Assembly (NCBI RefSeq): GCF_001570725.1
Contig: NZ_BCNV01000005.1
Span: forward strand, 1-64,000
Length of the DNA stretch: 64,000 nt
From: Paenibacillus amylolyticus
GTDB lineage: Bacteria > Bacillota > Bacilli > Paenibacillales > Paenibacillaceae
Reading direction: 5' to 3'
A program made the translations under genes and the position numbers. Position 1 is the stretch's first letter. The number at the start of each line of letters is the position of its first letter. Below are positions 36,342-44,935 of the stretch, piece after piece. The notes under the pieces were generated by a model that was given only the letters and a program-made list of their open reading frames with translations, was not told where the DNA came from and made no database searches.

Positions 36342-37274
36342 ATGGCATTACTCGAAGTAGAAGGACTCAAGATACACTTTCCGATTCGCGGTGGATTGCT
36401 CAAACGGGAAATTGGCAGTGTAAAGGCTGTTGATGATGTTAGCTTCTCCATTGAACAAGGACAGACCTACGGTTTGGTTGGCGAATCCGGTTCAGGTAAA
36501 ACAACAACAGGCAGAGCTATTATTGGGCTAAACCATGTTACTGACGGAAAGATTCTATTTAACGGGAAAAACCTGGCTACAGAACGGCGTAAAGACAGGC
36601 AGCTTCAGCGTGATGTACAAATGATCTTTCAAGATCCATATTCATCATTGAATCCCAAGAAGCGGGTTATCGATATTATCGCTGAGCCGTTTCGTAACTA
36701 TGAGCGTCTGACAGCTACCGAGGAGAAAAGACAAGTAAGAGAATTACTTGAAAAGGTTGGCTTGAGTCCGGAATCAATCTACAAGTATCCACATGAATTC
36801 TCAGGAGGACAGCGTCAACGGATCGGCATTGCACGGGCCATTGCATTAAAGCCGAAGCTGATTATCGCGGATGAACCTGTATCTGCGTTGGATGTATCGG
36901 TACAGGCTCAGGTACTCAACTTCATGCAGGAAATTCAAAAAGAGTTGAATCTGACTTACCTGTTCATTAGTCACGATCTAGGCATTATCCGCCATATGTG
37001 TGATGAGATTGGAATTATGTATAAAGGTCGATATGTAGAACAGGGCACAACGGATGATATTTTTGAGAATCCGCAGCACATCTATACCAAACGTCTTATT
37101 GCAGCCATTCCGGATATGGACCCAACCAAACGAGAGGAAATGGTAGCCTTCCGTCAACAGGTCAAATCCGAGTATGAACATTCATACCGAAATTTCTTTG
37201 ATGAGGAAGGGCTTGCATACTCGCTCCAATCCATTTCCGATACTCACCGAGTAGCTCTACCTCAGAAAGGTTGA
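36342..37274 (+). CDS. oligopeptide-type ABC transporter, ATP-binding protein (OppF/DppF-like)
   Basis: 310 aa. Walker A GESGSGKTT, signature FSGGQRQR, Walker B LIIADEPVSALDVS. The C-terminus ends in SISDTHRVALPQKG and lacks the usual Cys-rich peptide-transporter motif. The ATG at 36342 has GGAGG nine bases upstream; open frame upstream overlaps the previous gene and is not coding. Four bases separate it from the OppD-like stop, indicating coupled translation. Confidence 0.9.
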   Translation: MALLEVEGLKIHFPIRGGLLKREIGSVKAVDDVSFSIEQGQTYGLVGESGSGKTTTGRAIIGLNHVTDGKILFNGKNLATERRKDRQLQRDVQMIFQDPYSSLNPKKRVIDIIAEPFRNYERLTATEEKRQVRELLEKVGLSPESIYKYPHEFSGGQRQRIGIARAIALKPKLIIADEPVSALDVSVQAQVLNFMQEIQKELNLTYLFISHDLGIIRHMCDEIGIMYKGRYVEQGTTDDIFENPQHIYTKRLIAAIPDMDPTKREEMVAFRQQVKSEYEHSYRNFFDEEGLAYSLQSISDTHRVALPQKG

Positions 37275-37281
37275 AGGCCAT

Positions 37282-38244
37282 ATGTGGAAAATAATAGTAC
37301 GAAGAATCATGATTATGATCCCTCAAATCTTTTTATTAAGTCTTTTGGTATTTTTGATGGCCAAAGCGATGCCAGGAGATGCTCTAACCGGCTTGCTCGA
37401 TCCAAGCATTGATCCTAAAGCTTTAGATGAACAGAGGGAGCGACTTGGACTTAACAATCCATGGTATGTACAGTATTGGGACTGGATTAGAAATGCCGCG
37501 CAAGGCGACTTTGGACAATCTTTCCGATTCAAGATGCCAGTTTCTGATCTGATAGGTCAAAGAATTGCAAATACATTTTGGCTGGCATTTGCGACACTTG
37601 TATTCACATATTTAATCGCGATTCCACTTGGTATTATCAGTGGTCGTTACAATGATACATGGTCTGACCGTTTAATTACGGGTTACACCTATCTAGGTTT
37701 CGCAGCACCGTTGTTCATTTTTGCACTGGTTATGTTATGGATCTTTGGATTCCACTTTGGCTTATTCCCGACGGGGGGTAGCGTGGCACCTGGACTTACA
37801 CCGGGAACATTCAGTTACATTGCAAGCAAATTCTATCATCTGTTATTACCGGCATTATCCATGGCACTGATTACTACGGTATCAACCGTTCAATACTTAC
37901 GTAGCGAAATTATCGATATCAAGCATAAAGAATTCGTTCTTACTGCGCGAGCCAAGGGTGCTTCGGAATCACGAGTTTACAACAGGCATATTTTAAGGAA
38001 CTCTCTATTGCCGATTGCCGCTTTCTTCGGTTATGAGATTACAGGACTTATCGGAGGTACTATTTTCATTGAGAGTATATTCAGTTACCCAGGCATGGGA
38101 CAGCTGTTCCTTAACTCAATCTCTCTTCGTGATTTCAGTGTTGTAACCGCACTTGTCCTGCTATTTGGTATAGCTACAATCCTGGGGTCGCTGTTATCTG
38201 ACATTATTCTGGGATTAGTAGATCCGCGTATACGGATCAAGTAA
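37282..38244 (+). CDS. oligopeptide-type ABC transporter permease (OppB/DppB-like)
   Basis: 320 aa with about six membrane segments. The EAA loop contacting the ATPases is at LTARAKGASESRVYNRHILRN (region ~225-245). The C-terminus GSLLSDIILGLVDPRIR is typical. It starts MWKIIVRRIMIMIPQIFLLSLLVF, the OppB-type first helix. Seven bases after the OppF-like stop. Confidence 0.92.
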   Translation: MWKIIVRRIMIMIPQIFLLSLLVFLMAKAMPGDALTGLLDPSIDPKALDEQRERLGLNNPWYVQYWDWIRNAAQGDFGQSFRFKMPVSDLIGQRIANTFWLAFATLVFTYLIAIPLGIISGRYNDTWSDRLITGYTYLGFAAPLFIFALVMLWIFGFHFGLFPTGGSVAPGLTPGTFSYIASKFYHLLLPALSMALITTVSTVQYLRSEIIDIKHKEFVLTARAKGASESRVYNRHILRNSLLPIAAFFGYEITGLIGGTIFIESIFSYPGMGQLFLNSISLRDFSVVTALVLLFGIATILGSLLSDIILGLVDPRIRIK

Positions 38245-38271
38245 GAACTTGAAGATTTCGGGGTGAATAAG

Positions 38272-39177
38272 ATGAGCAAGGCCAATGATGTCGTTGTAAC
38301 TTCACAGAAGATTGATAAAAGCCCCTCCAGCTTGAGTATCTTATGGAGAGAGCTTGTCCGAGATAAGGTGGCACTAATCTCGCTCATATTTTTGGGACTG
38401 GTTTTATTAATAGTCTATGGAACTGCTCTGATCCTGGATCAGGATGAAATTGTTAAAGTGGATCTATTCGCTTTATATGAGCCGCCTTCTGCACAATACT
38501 GGTTAGGAACAGATTACGGAGGTCGTGATGTATTTGGACAACTAATCATCGGAACTCGGAACTCGTTATCCATTGCCATTCTAGTTACGGTAATGACAGG
38601 TTTCCTGGGGATCGTAATTGGTATATTGTCTGGTTATTTCGGAGGACTGATTGACAATGTATTCATGCGCATCGTGGATTTTTTCATGATTCTTCCGTTC
38701 ATGATGATTGTTATCGCGTTTGTTACAGCAGTACCCAAATATAATATTGTTTCGTTCTCGCTAATCATGACTGCCTTCCTATGGATGGGAATTGCTAGAT
38801 TAATTCGGTCTAAGGCACTGCAGGAGAGAGAACTTGAATATGTAAAAGCTTCAAAAACTTTGGGATCATCCCATCTTAAGATCATTTTCTCACAGGTTCT
38901 TCCGAATCTGAGCTCCATTATCATCGTAACGATGACATTGAATCTCGCTGCCAACATTGGCCTCGAATCCGGGCTGTCTTTTCTCGGGTTTGGTTTTCCC
39001 GAAAGTACGCCTAGTCTTGGAACACTCGTAAGTTACGCACGTAATCCGCAAACCCTGGAATCCAGATGGTGGATATGGCTACCCGCATCGGTGCTGATCC
39101 TGGTATTGATGTTGAGTATAAATAATGTCGGTCAAGCCTTAAAGCGTGCGACTGATGCAAGACAAAGAAGAGGTTAA
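38272..39177 (+). CDS. oligopeptide-type ABC transporter permease (OppC/DppC-like)
   Basis: 301 aa. N-terminal cytosolic stretch, then TM1, then the OppC pattern YWLGTDYGGRDVFGQLIIGTRNSL. The EAA loop is at EYVKASKTLGSSHLKIIFSQVLPN (region). The start is ATG at 38272 with GGGGTG six bases upstream; a GTG at 38263 would add three residues. Confidence 0.92.
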   Translation: MSKANDVVVTSQKIDKSPSSLSILWRELVRDKVALISLIFLGLVLLIVYGTALILDQDEIVKVDLFALYEPPSAQYWLGTDYGGRDVFGQLIIGTRNSLSIAILVTVMTGFLGIVIGILSGYFGGLIDNVFMRIVDFFMILPFMMIVIAFVTAVPKYNIVSFSLIMTAFLWMGIARLIRSKALQERELEYVKASKTLGSSHLKIIFSQVLPNLSSIIIVTMTLNLAANIGLESGLSFLGFGFPESTPSLGTLVSYARNPQTLESRWWIWLPASVLILVLMLSINNVGQALKRATDARQRRG

Positions 39178-39196
39178 AAAAAGGGAGGAAAGGTTC

Positions 39197-41023
39197 ATGA
39201 AAAAGGGATTATTTTCACGGGGACTATTTTTCACGATGATGCTAGTCTTTGTATTGGTGCTCGCAGCGTGCTCTGAGAAAGAAGCAGCTACTCCAGCTCC
39301 TGCTACCAACACAGAAGAGGGAAAAACAGAGGAAAAACCTGCTAATGAAGAGGGCGTTTACTCCATTGAAGACTTCAACAATGTTAAAACGAATGAAGGT
39401 ACTGCGATCGAAGGTGGATCGATTACATTCGGACTTGTATCGGATACTGCTTTTGAAGGTACACTGAACTTTAACTTCTATTCCGGTAACCCGGATGCAC
39501 AGGTTCTTCAATGGTTCGATGAAGGTTTGCTGACTTGGGATAAAGACTATGTGTACACCAATGATGGTGCTGCAACATATGAGACTTCCGAAGATGGAAA
39601 AACTTTCACACTGACCATTCGTGACAATGTAAACTGGCATGATGGCAAACCGGTAACGGCTGAAGATCTGCAGTTTGCTTATGAAGTGATTGGTAGTAAG
39701 GGTTATGACGGCCCTCGTTATGACTCCAACTTTACTAGTGTAGTAGGTATGGATGAATATCATGCTGGAACAGCAAAAACAATCTCTGGTATTAAAGTGC
39801 TGAGCGACAAACAAATCAGCATTACGTATAAAGAATCCACACCGTCCTTGCTGACAGGTGGCGTATGGACATATCCATTGGCTAAACATATCTTCGGAGA
39901 TATGGATGTAGCGAAAATGTCTTCTTCCAAAGAAGTACGTGAAAAACCAATTGGTTTTGGTCCATTTAAAGTGGATGTAATCACTCCAGGTGAGTCCGTA
40001 ACTTTTGTTAAAAACGACGACTACTGGCGTGGGGCTCCAAAATTGGATAGTGTGACTCTGAAAGTTATCAACCCGACAACGGTTGTTCAAGAACTGAAAT
40101 CTGGCGGGGTAGACCTTGTGGATGCATTCCCGACAGATCAATACAAAGATAATGCTAACCTCTCCAACGTTGAATTCCTGGGCGCAATCGATCGTGCTTA
40201 TACGTACATCGGTTTCAAACTGGGTACGTGGGATGAAGAGAACGGAAAAGTTGTAAGCAATGCTGAAGCAAAAATGGGCGACAAAAACTTGCGTAAAGCA
40301 ATGTGGATGGCTGTAGATAATGACCAAGTAGGTAAACGTTTCTACAACGGCCTGCGCTGGAATGCAACAACTCTGATTCCACCATCTCACCCAGAATTCC
40401 ATGATTCCAGTAATCCGGGTGTAGCATATGATCCAGAAGCAGCGAAAGCACTGCTTGAAGAAGCTGGTTACAAATTGGATGGTGAATTCCGTACGAATCC
40501 AGATGGAACACCACTGGAAATCAACTTTGTGTCCATGACTGGTGGCGACACTGCTGAACCATTGGCACGTTACTACGTTCAATCTTGGGCAGCTATTGGT
40601 CTGAAAGTTAACTTGGAAATGGTTGAGTTCAACAGCTTCTATGACCGTGTAGGTAACACAGGTAAAGATGATCCGAACATTGATGTATATCAAGCGGCAT
40701 GGGGCGTTGGTATTGACGTAGATCCATCCGGTCTGTATGGCCGTGATGCACTGTATAACTTCTCCAGATTCTCTAGCGAAGAGAATGATAAATTGCTGGC
40801 ACAAGGTATCTCTGCTGAAGCATTTGATGTAGACAAGCGTAAAGAGATCTACAATCAATGGCAGCAATACATGGTAGACGAAGTTCCTGTATTCCCTACA
40901 CTGTATCGTGCAGTTGTAGCACCGGTTAACAAACGTGTAATGAACTATGCGATTGGTGATGGAACAGGCGTTTATCTGAGCGACCTGCAAGTTAACGCAG
41001 ACAAAGCAGTTGTAGCTGAGTAA
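39197..41023 (+). CDS. oligopeptide ABC transporter substrate-binding lipoprotein (OppA/DppA-like)
   Basis: 608 aa. A lipoprotein signal ends VLAAC with Cys25 as anchor, followed by an Ala/Pro/Glu-rich linker. The body is an SBP_bac_5 peptide-binding protein (DGKTFTLTIRDNVNWHDGKPVTAED region; LRKAMWMAVDNDQV; YDPEAAKALLEEAGY). It captures peptides outside the membrane and delivers them to the permeases upstream. Last gene of D-F-B-C-A; placing the binding protein last and behind its own strong site (GGGAGGAAAGG) is less usual than A-first. Specificity cannot be read from sequence. Confidence 0.92.
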   Translation: MKKGLFSRGLFFTMMLVFVLVLAACSEKEAATPAPATNTEEGKTEEKPANEEGVYSIEDFNNVKTNEGTAIEGGSITFGLVSDTAFEGTLNFNFYSGNPDAQVLQWFDEGLLTWDKDYVYTNDGAATYETSEDGKTFTLTIRDNVNWHDGKPVTAEDLQFAYEVIGSKGYDGPRYDSNFTSVVGMDEYHAGTAKTISGIKVLSDKQISITYKESTPSLLTGGVWTYPLAKHIFGDMDVAKMSSSKEVREKPIGFGPFKVDVITPGESVTFVKNDDYWRGAPKLDSVTLKVINPTTVVQELKSGGVDLVDAFPTDQYKDNANLSNVEFLGAIDRAYTYIGFKLGTWDEENGKVVSNAEAKMGDKNLRKAMWMAVDNDQVGKRFYNGLRWNATTLIPPSHPEFHDSSNPGVAYDPEAAKALLEEAGYKLDGEFRTNPDGTPLEINFVSMTGGDTAEPLARYYVQSWAAIGLKVNLEMVEFNSFYDRVGNTGKDDPNIDVYQAAWGVGIDVDPSGLYGRDALYNFSRFSSEENDKLLAQGISAEAFDVDKRKEIYNQWQQYMVDEVPVFPTLYRAVVAPVNKRVMNYAIGDGTGVYLSDLQVNADKAVVAE

Positions 41024-41129
41024 TACAATTCAGTAATTAGCAGCTGTAAGGATTGGGGTCCTTTCAGAACTCGGTTGCTAAATTCTAATGAAAAATTCTC
41101 CTGGGAGAATGAACAAAAGTGTCTTTAAA

Positions 41130-41181
41130 AACATGGATTCTGTACACTCTGGCATGGGTGTATGGGGTTCATGTTTTTTTT
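41130..41181 (+). terminator. terminator of the peptide transporter operon
   Basis: An 18-bp stem (41130-41147 with 41158-41175) in which all non-Watson-Crick positions are G-U wobbles, followed by eight T. Confidence 0.85.
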
Positions 41182-41276
41182 GTAACCAAAAAATAAAAAA
41201 AATTTAACTTTTTTTCAAAAAAGTGCAGACAAAATACCCTTTCACTTCGTCTATATAGGTAAGAGGTGATTATCTT

Positions 41277-42167
41277 ATGAAAAAATGGTGGAAACGGGCA
41301 GGTATGCTGCTAGCTCTGCTGCTCATTATATATTTGGGTGTGAAACCGGACATGCTGGTAGGCAAACCGGGAATTAAAGCTGAATCTGCTGTCTTAATGG
41401 ATATGAATTCTGAACAGGTCTTAATGGACTTTAACGGCTCTGAGGAGATTGCTCCGGCAGGCGTGAGTAAGTTGATGACAGAACTGCTTGTGATGGAGGC
41501 CGTGATCAATGGTGATATAAGCTGGGACGATCTTGTTAATGTGAGTCTGTATGCCAGTTCGGTAGGGGGCAGTCAACTGACCTTGAAACAGGGTGAGCAA
41601 TTAACAGTAAAGGATTTATTCCAGATTGTAGCTGTCTATTCAGCGAATGATGCAGCGGTTGCTTTGGCTGAACATATCAGTGGTACAGAGCATAAGTTTG
41701 TGCAGCAGATGAACCAAAAAGCATCTCAGATTGGGCTGTCTGAGGATACACAATTCACGAATTCAACAGGCCTGAGTGAAAAGCTGCTTGGTCCTAATCG
41801 TCCGACCGAAATACAAGGGCAGACCTTAATGACGGCTATAGATGCTTGTAAGCTTGCGCGATATCTGCTGAATAACCATCCCGAGATCTTAAGAATCTCC
41901 AGTCAAATGCAAGTATCGATGCATCAAAAAGGAATGTACATGAGTAACACGAACTGGATGTTGTCCTCCATTGGTGGGCCGTATGCTTACGATGGGAATG
42001 ATGGATTGAAGACCGGGTATGATGAAGATTCCGGATATCATTTTGTTGGGACAGCTGAACGTGATGGCAAAAGACTGATTTCCGTTGTATTTGGAACAGA
42101 TACTCGTGAAGGGCGTTTTGTGGAGACGCGAAAGTTGTTCAACTATGGATTTTCGGGATCGAAATAA
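41277..42167 (+). CDS. S11 D-alanyl-D-alanine carboxypeptidase homologue with the catalytic serine replaced
   Basis: 296 aa. An N-terminal signal or anchor (residues ~8-22), then a PBP5/DacF-like fold. The SxN motif (YSAND) and KTG motif (GLKTGYDEDSGYHF) are present. The SxxK motif, normally ASMTK, reads PAGVSK: Gly62 stands where the acylated serine should be, with Lys65 kept. The codon is GGC at 41460-41462. As read, the protein should not form the acyl-enzyme, so it is probably a non-catalytic relative that binds peptidoglycan. The frame is otherwise intact over full length, which argues against simple decay. It lies between the transporter terminator and the S9 peptidase. Confidence 0.82.
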   Translation: MKKWWKRAGMLLALLLIIYLGVKPDMLVGKPGIKAESAVLMDMNSEQVLMDFNGSEEIAPAGVSKLMTELLVMEAVINGDISWDDLVNVSLYASSVGGSQLTLKQGEQLTVKDLFQIVAVYSANDAAVALAEHISGTEHKFVQQMNQKASQIGLSEDTQFTNSTGLSEKLLGPNRPTEIQGQTLMTAIDACKLARYLLNNHPEILRISSQMQVSMHQKGMYMSNTNWMLSSIGGPYAYDGNDGLKTGYDEDSGYHFVGTAERDGKRLISVVFGTDTREGRFVETRKLFNYGFSGSK

Positions 42168-42287
42168 CTTGTGAACAAGGACATTGTATAGGAGCTCTTC
42201 TCGCTGTTATCTTGTGGTTAATCATGGTAAAATGACTTACGTATAATTCCATATTATTCTGTAATTCACTTTAAAGGGGGAAATCGT

Positions 42288-44705
42288 TTGAACGCGATCA
42301 GCAAAAAGGTATACGCTCTCACGCTTACTATGGCCATGTCCGTTGCACTGATTCAGCCAGCTGTACAAGCGGCAGAAGCCGTAAAACCCACAGCGGCAGT
42401 CTCGGAGGCCATTGCTTCCAAGGCGACACAAACACTACAGCAACTGGGATACATAGATGAAATCACAGAGGTAACAACTCCGATCACTCGTGCCGAAGCG
42501 GCAATCATTCTGCAACGTGTACTTAAACTGGATGCGCCTGCATCACTTACAGGTTTTGCAGATGTTACGCCGGAGAATGAAGCTGCGCCTGCCATCTACG
42601 CTCTGAAGCAAGGTGGGCTCATTCAAGGGAAGGCAAAAGGCTATGCCCCGGATGCGCCACTTACACGTGCACAAATGGCATCGTTGTTTACGCGTGCATT
42701 CGAACTGAAGGATAATGGAATCCAGGTAGTATACAGCGATGCCGATCAGATTCCAGCTGTACATGCGAATGACGCTGCACGGGTTAAGCAGCATTTTATT
42801 ATCGAAGGTAGCGCATTTAATGCCAAACAATCGGTGACTCATGGCGAATTCGCAGATGCCCTGTATCTGGCGCTTGGACTTGATGTGAAGTCAGAGGGTC
42901 TCACACCTCTGGAGGACTTCTTCAAACAGCCTGCTCAGGCAGGGTTCCAGATGTCGCCTGACGGTAAACATCTCGCTTACCTGGAGCCATGGAACAACCG
43001 CATGAATATCGTAGTTACCGCAAACGGCCAGGATAAGCCTGTACGCATTACGAGTGAAACAGAACGTAATATCGCAGGATTTGCATGGGCAACCAATGAC
43101 AAGCTGCTCTACGTGCAAGATAAGGCAGGCGATGAGAATTATCATTTATATATTACGGATATCGATGGTAAAAACAGCAAGGATCTGACGCCGTATCCTA
43201 ATACAAGAGCCATCCTGGTAGATCCGCTTGAGAATATCCCGGATGAGATTCTGGTAGGTCTGAACAAACGTGATCCACGCATCTTCGATGTATACCGTAT
43301 TAACATCAAGACAGGAGAGGCTGTGCTTGCGGCAGAGAATCCGGGCAATATTACAGGCTGGCTAACGGATCACGAAGGCAAAATTCGTGTTGCCGTATCC
43401 AGTGATGGTAATGTGTCTTCGTTACTGTATCGTGAATCAGAGGATAAAGAATTTGAGCCGCTACTGACAACGAAGCTGGGAGAGACTTTTGCTCCAGTCA
43501 TGTTCACGTACGACAATAAAAATATCTATGCCGTATCTAACTTGGAGCGAGACAAAACGGCAATTGTAGAGTACAGTCCAAGCAGCAAGAAGGTAACCAA
43601 AACCATCTATGAAAATAAAGATGTGGATGTAAGCAGCTTCATCCCTTCCAAAGAAAAAGGAACTATTCTTGCTGCTGTGTATGAAACAGATAAAGTGAAC
43701 TATGAATTCTTTGATCAAGAGTTCAAAACGTTAATGCAGGATATCAAAGCGAAAGTGCCAGGCAAGGAAGTTAGTCTAACCAGCATAAGTGAGGAAGGCC
43801 AGGTACTTTTTGTAGCCTATAACGACAAAACAATGGGCACGTATTATTTCTACGATTCCAAAACAGCTAAACTCGATAAATTGGCTGATGCCGCACCTTG
43901 GATTGATGAGAGCCAAATGTCGGACATGAAGCCCATTACGTATAAGTCACGTGACGGTCTAACCCTTCATGGTTATCTTACACTGCCTCAAGGAGCAAAG
44001 GCTTCTAACTTGCCACTGCTGGTTGTTCCACATGGTGGTCCTTGGGCTCGTGATTCATGGGGCTTCAATCCTGAGATTCAATTTCTGGCAAGTCGTGGCT
44101 ATGCTGTTCTACAGGTGAACTTCCGTGGCTCCACGGGGTACGGTAAGGAATTCCTGGATGCTGGTAATAAAGAGTGGGGTAAAGCCATGCAGAACGACCT
44201 CACAGACGGCGTGAATTGGCTAGTTGCAGAGGGAACGGTTGATGCGAAGCGCGTAGCGATCTATGGTGGATCCTACGGAGGTTATGCGGCTCTTGCAGGA
44301 CTGGCATTCACACCAGATGTTTACGCTGCAGGAATTAGCTATGTTGGACCTTCCAACATCTTCACCCTTCTGGATTCACTGCCACCTTACTGGGAATCAG
44401 AGCGCAGTATGTTCTATGAACGTGTGGGAGATCCCGAGAAGGACAAGGAACTGTTGACAGCTATTTCACCACTCTTCCACATCGATCAGATGAAGGCCCC
44501 ATTATTCGTGGTTCAGGGCGCTAATGATCCACGTGTCAAACAAGCCGAGTCAGACCAGATCGTTGAAGCATTACGCAAGCGTGGAGTTGATGTACCGTAT
44601 ATGTTAAAGACAAACGAAGGTCATGGCTTCGCGAACGTAGAGAATCAGCTCGATCTGTACCGTGCGATTGAGAAATTCCTGAATCGTCATCTGATGCAGC
44701 CATAA
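42288..44705 (+). CDS. SLH-domain S9 family serine peptidase (prolyl oligopeptidase family)
   Basis: 805 aa. Signal peptide (cleavage near residue 29, VQA-AEA). One to two S-layer homology repeats follow (ITRAEAAIILQRVLKL, FADVTPENEAAPAIYALKQGGLI, APLTRAQMASLFTRAFEL), which would attach it to the secondary wall polymer. A β-propeller of TolB/DPP-IV type occupies about residues 220-540. The α/β-hydrolase domain has the nucleophile Ser662 in YGGSYGGYAA, Asp in QGANDPRV and His in NEGHGF. The start is TTG at 42288 with AAGGGGG seven bases upstream. A surface-displayed peptidase next to a peptide importer would suit peptide scavenging (inference). Confidence 0.9.
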   Translation: MNAISKKVYALTLTMAMSVALIQPAVQAAEAVKPTAAVSEAIASKATQTLQQLGYIDEITEVTTPITRAEAAIILQRVLKLDAPASLTGFADVTPENEAAPAIYALKQGGLIQGKAKGYAPDAPLTRAQMASLFTRAFELKDNGIQVVYSDADQIPAVHANDAARVKQHFIIEGSAFNAKQSVTHGEFADALYLALGLDVKSEGLTPLEDFFKQPAQAGFQMSPDGKHLAYLEPWNNRMNIVVTANGQDKPVRITSETERNIAGFAWATNDKLLYVQDKAGDENYHLYITDIDGKNSKDLTPYPNTRAILVDPLENIPDEILVGLNKRDPRIFDVYRINIKTGEAVLAAENPGNITGWLTDHEGKIRVAVSSDGNVSSLLYRESEDKEFEPLLTTKLGETFAPVMFTYDNKNIYAVSNLERDKTAIVEYSPSSKKVTKTIYENKDVDVSSFIPSKEKGTILAAVYETDKVNYEFFDQEFKTLMQDIKAKVPGKEVSLTSISEEGQVLFVAYNDKTMGTYYFYDSKTAKLDKLADAAPWIDESQMSDMKPITYKSRDGLTLHGYLTLPQGAKASNLPLLVVPHGGPWARDSWGFNPEIQFLASRGYAVLQVNFRGSTGYGKEFLDAGNKEWGKAMQNDLTDGVNWLVAEGTVDAKRVAIYGGSYGGYAALAGLAFTPDVYAAGISYVGPSNIFTLLDSLPPYWESERSMFYERVGDPEKDKELLTAISPLFHIDQMKAPLFVVQGANDPRVKQAESDQIVEALRKRGVDVPYMLKTNEGHGFANVENQLDLYRAIEKFLNRHLMQP

Positions 44706-44727
44706 TACGTTAGACATTGAGGACTGT

Positions 44728-44760
44728 CCCACAGGTTCGACCGAACCTGTGGGCAGCTTT
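44728..44760 (+). terminator. terminator after the S9 peptidase gene
   Basis: CCCACAGGTTCG (44728-44739) pairs perfectly with CGAACCTGTGGG (44742-44753). The following CAGCTTTATTTT is a broken T run. Confidence 0.7.
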
Positions 44761-44808
44761 ATTTTATCGGAGCAGAGGTAAAATGAACCATATAACCATA
44801 TTATTAAA

Positions 44809-44853
44809 TTGACATATGGATTTCTTTTGCTTTAAAATGACCAATGAGTCATT
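44809..44853 (+). promoter_or_regulatory. promoter of the MFS exporter with overlapping palindromic operator
   Basis: TTGACA (44809-44814), 18 bp, TAAAAT (44833-44838). The palindrome AATGAC-N6-GTCATT (44836-44853) starts inside the -10 and covers the start site. Its form resembles TetR-family operators. No TetR gene is adjacent, so a regulator would act in trans. Confidence 0.65.
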
Positions 44854-44935
44854 ATTATTCAATTCGGTTTAATATATATGTACCAAACCAACTGTACGAT
44901 ACTGAATTTAAGATCTGATCGGGAGGTAACATGTG

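Noticed and set aside
39242..40990. 582-codon open frame on the minus strand opposite the peptide-binding lipoprotein gene
   Set aside because: It lies wholly antisense to a clear OppA-like gene, its protein is Cys/Phe/Ile-rich with no family character, and it has no ribosome site. It follows from codon bias of the real gene.
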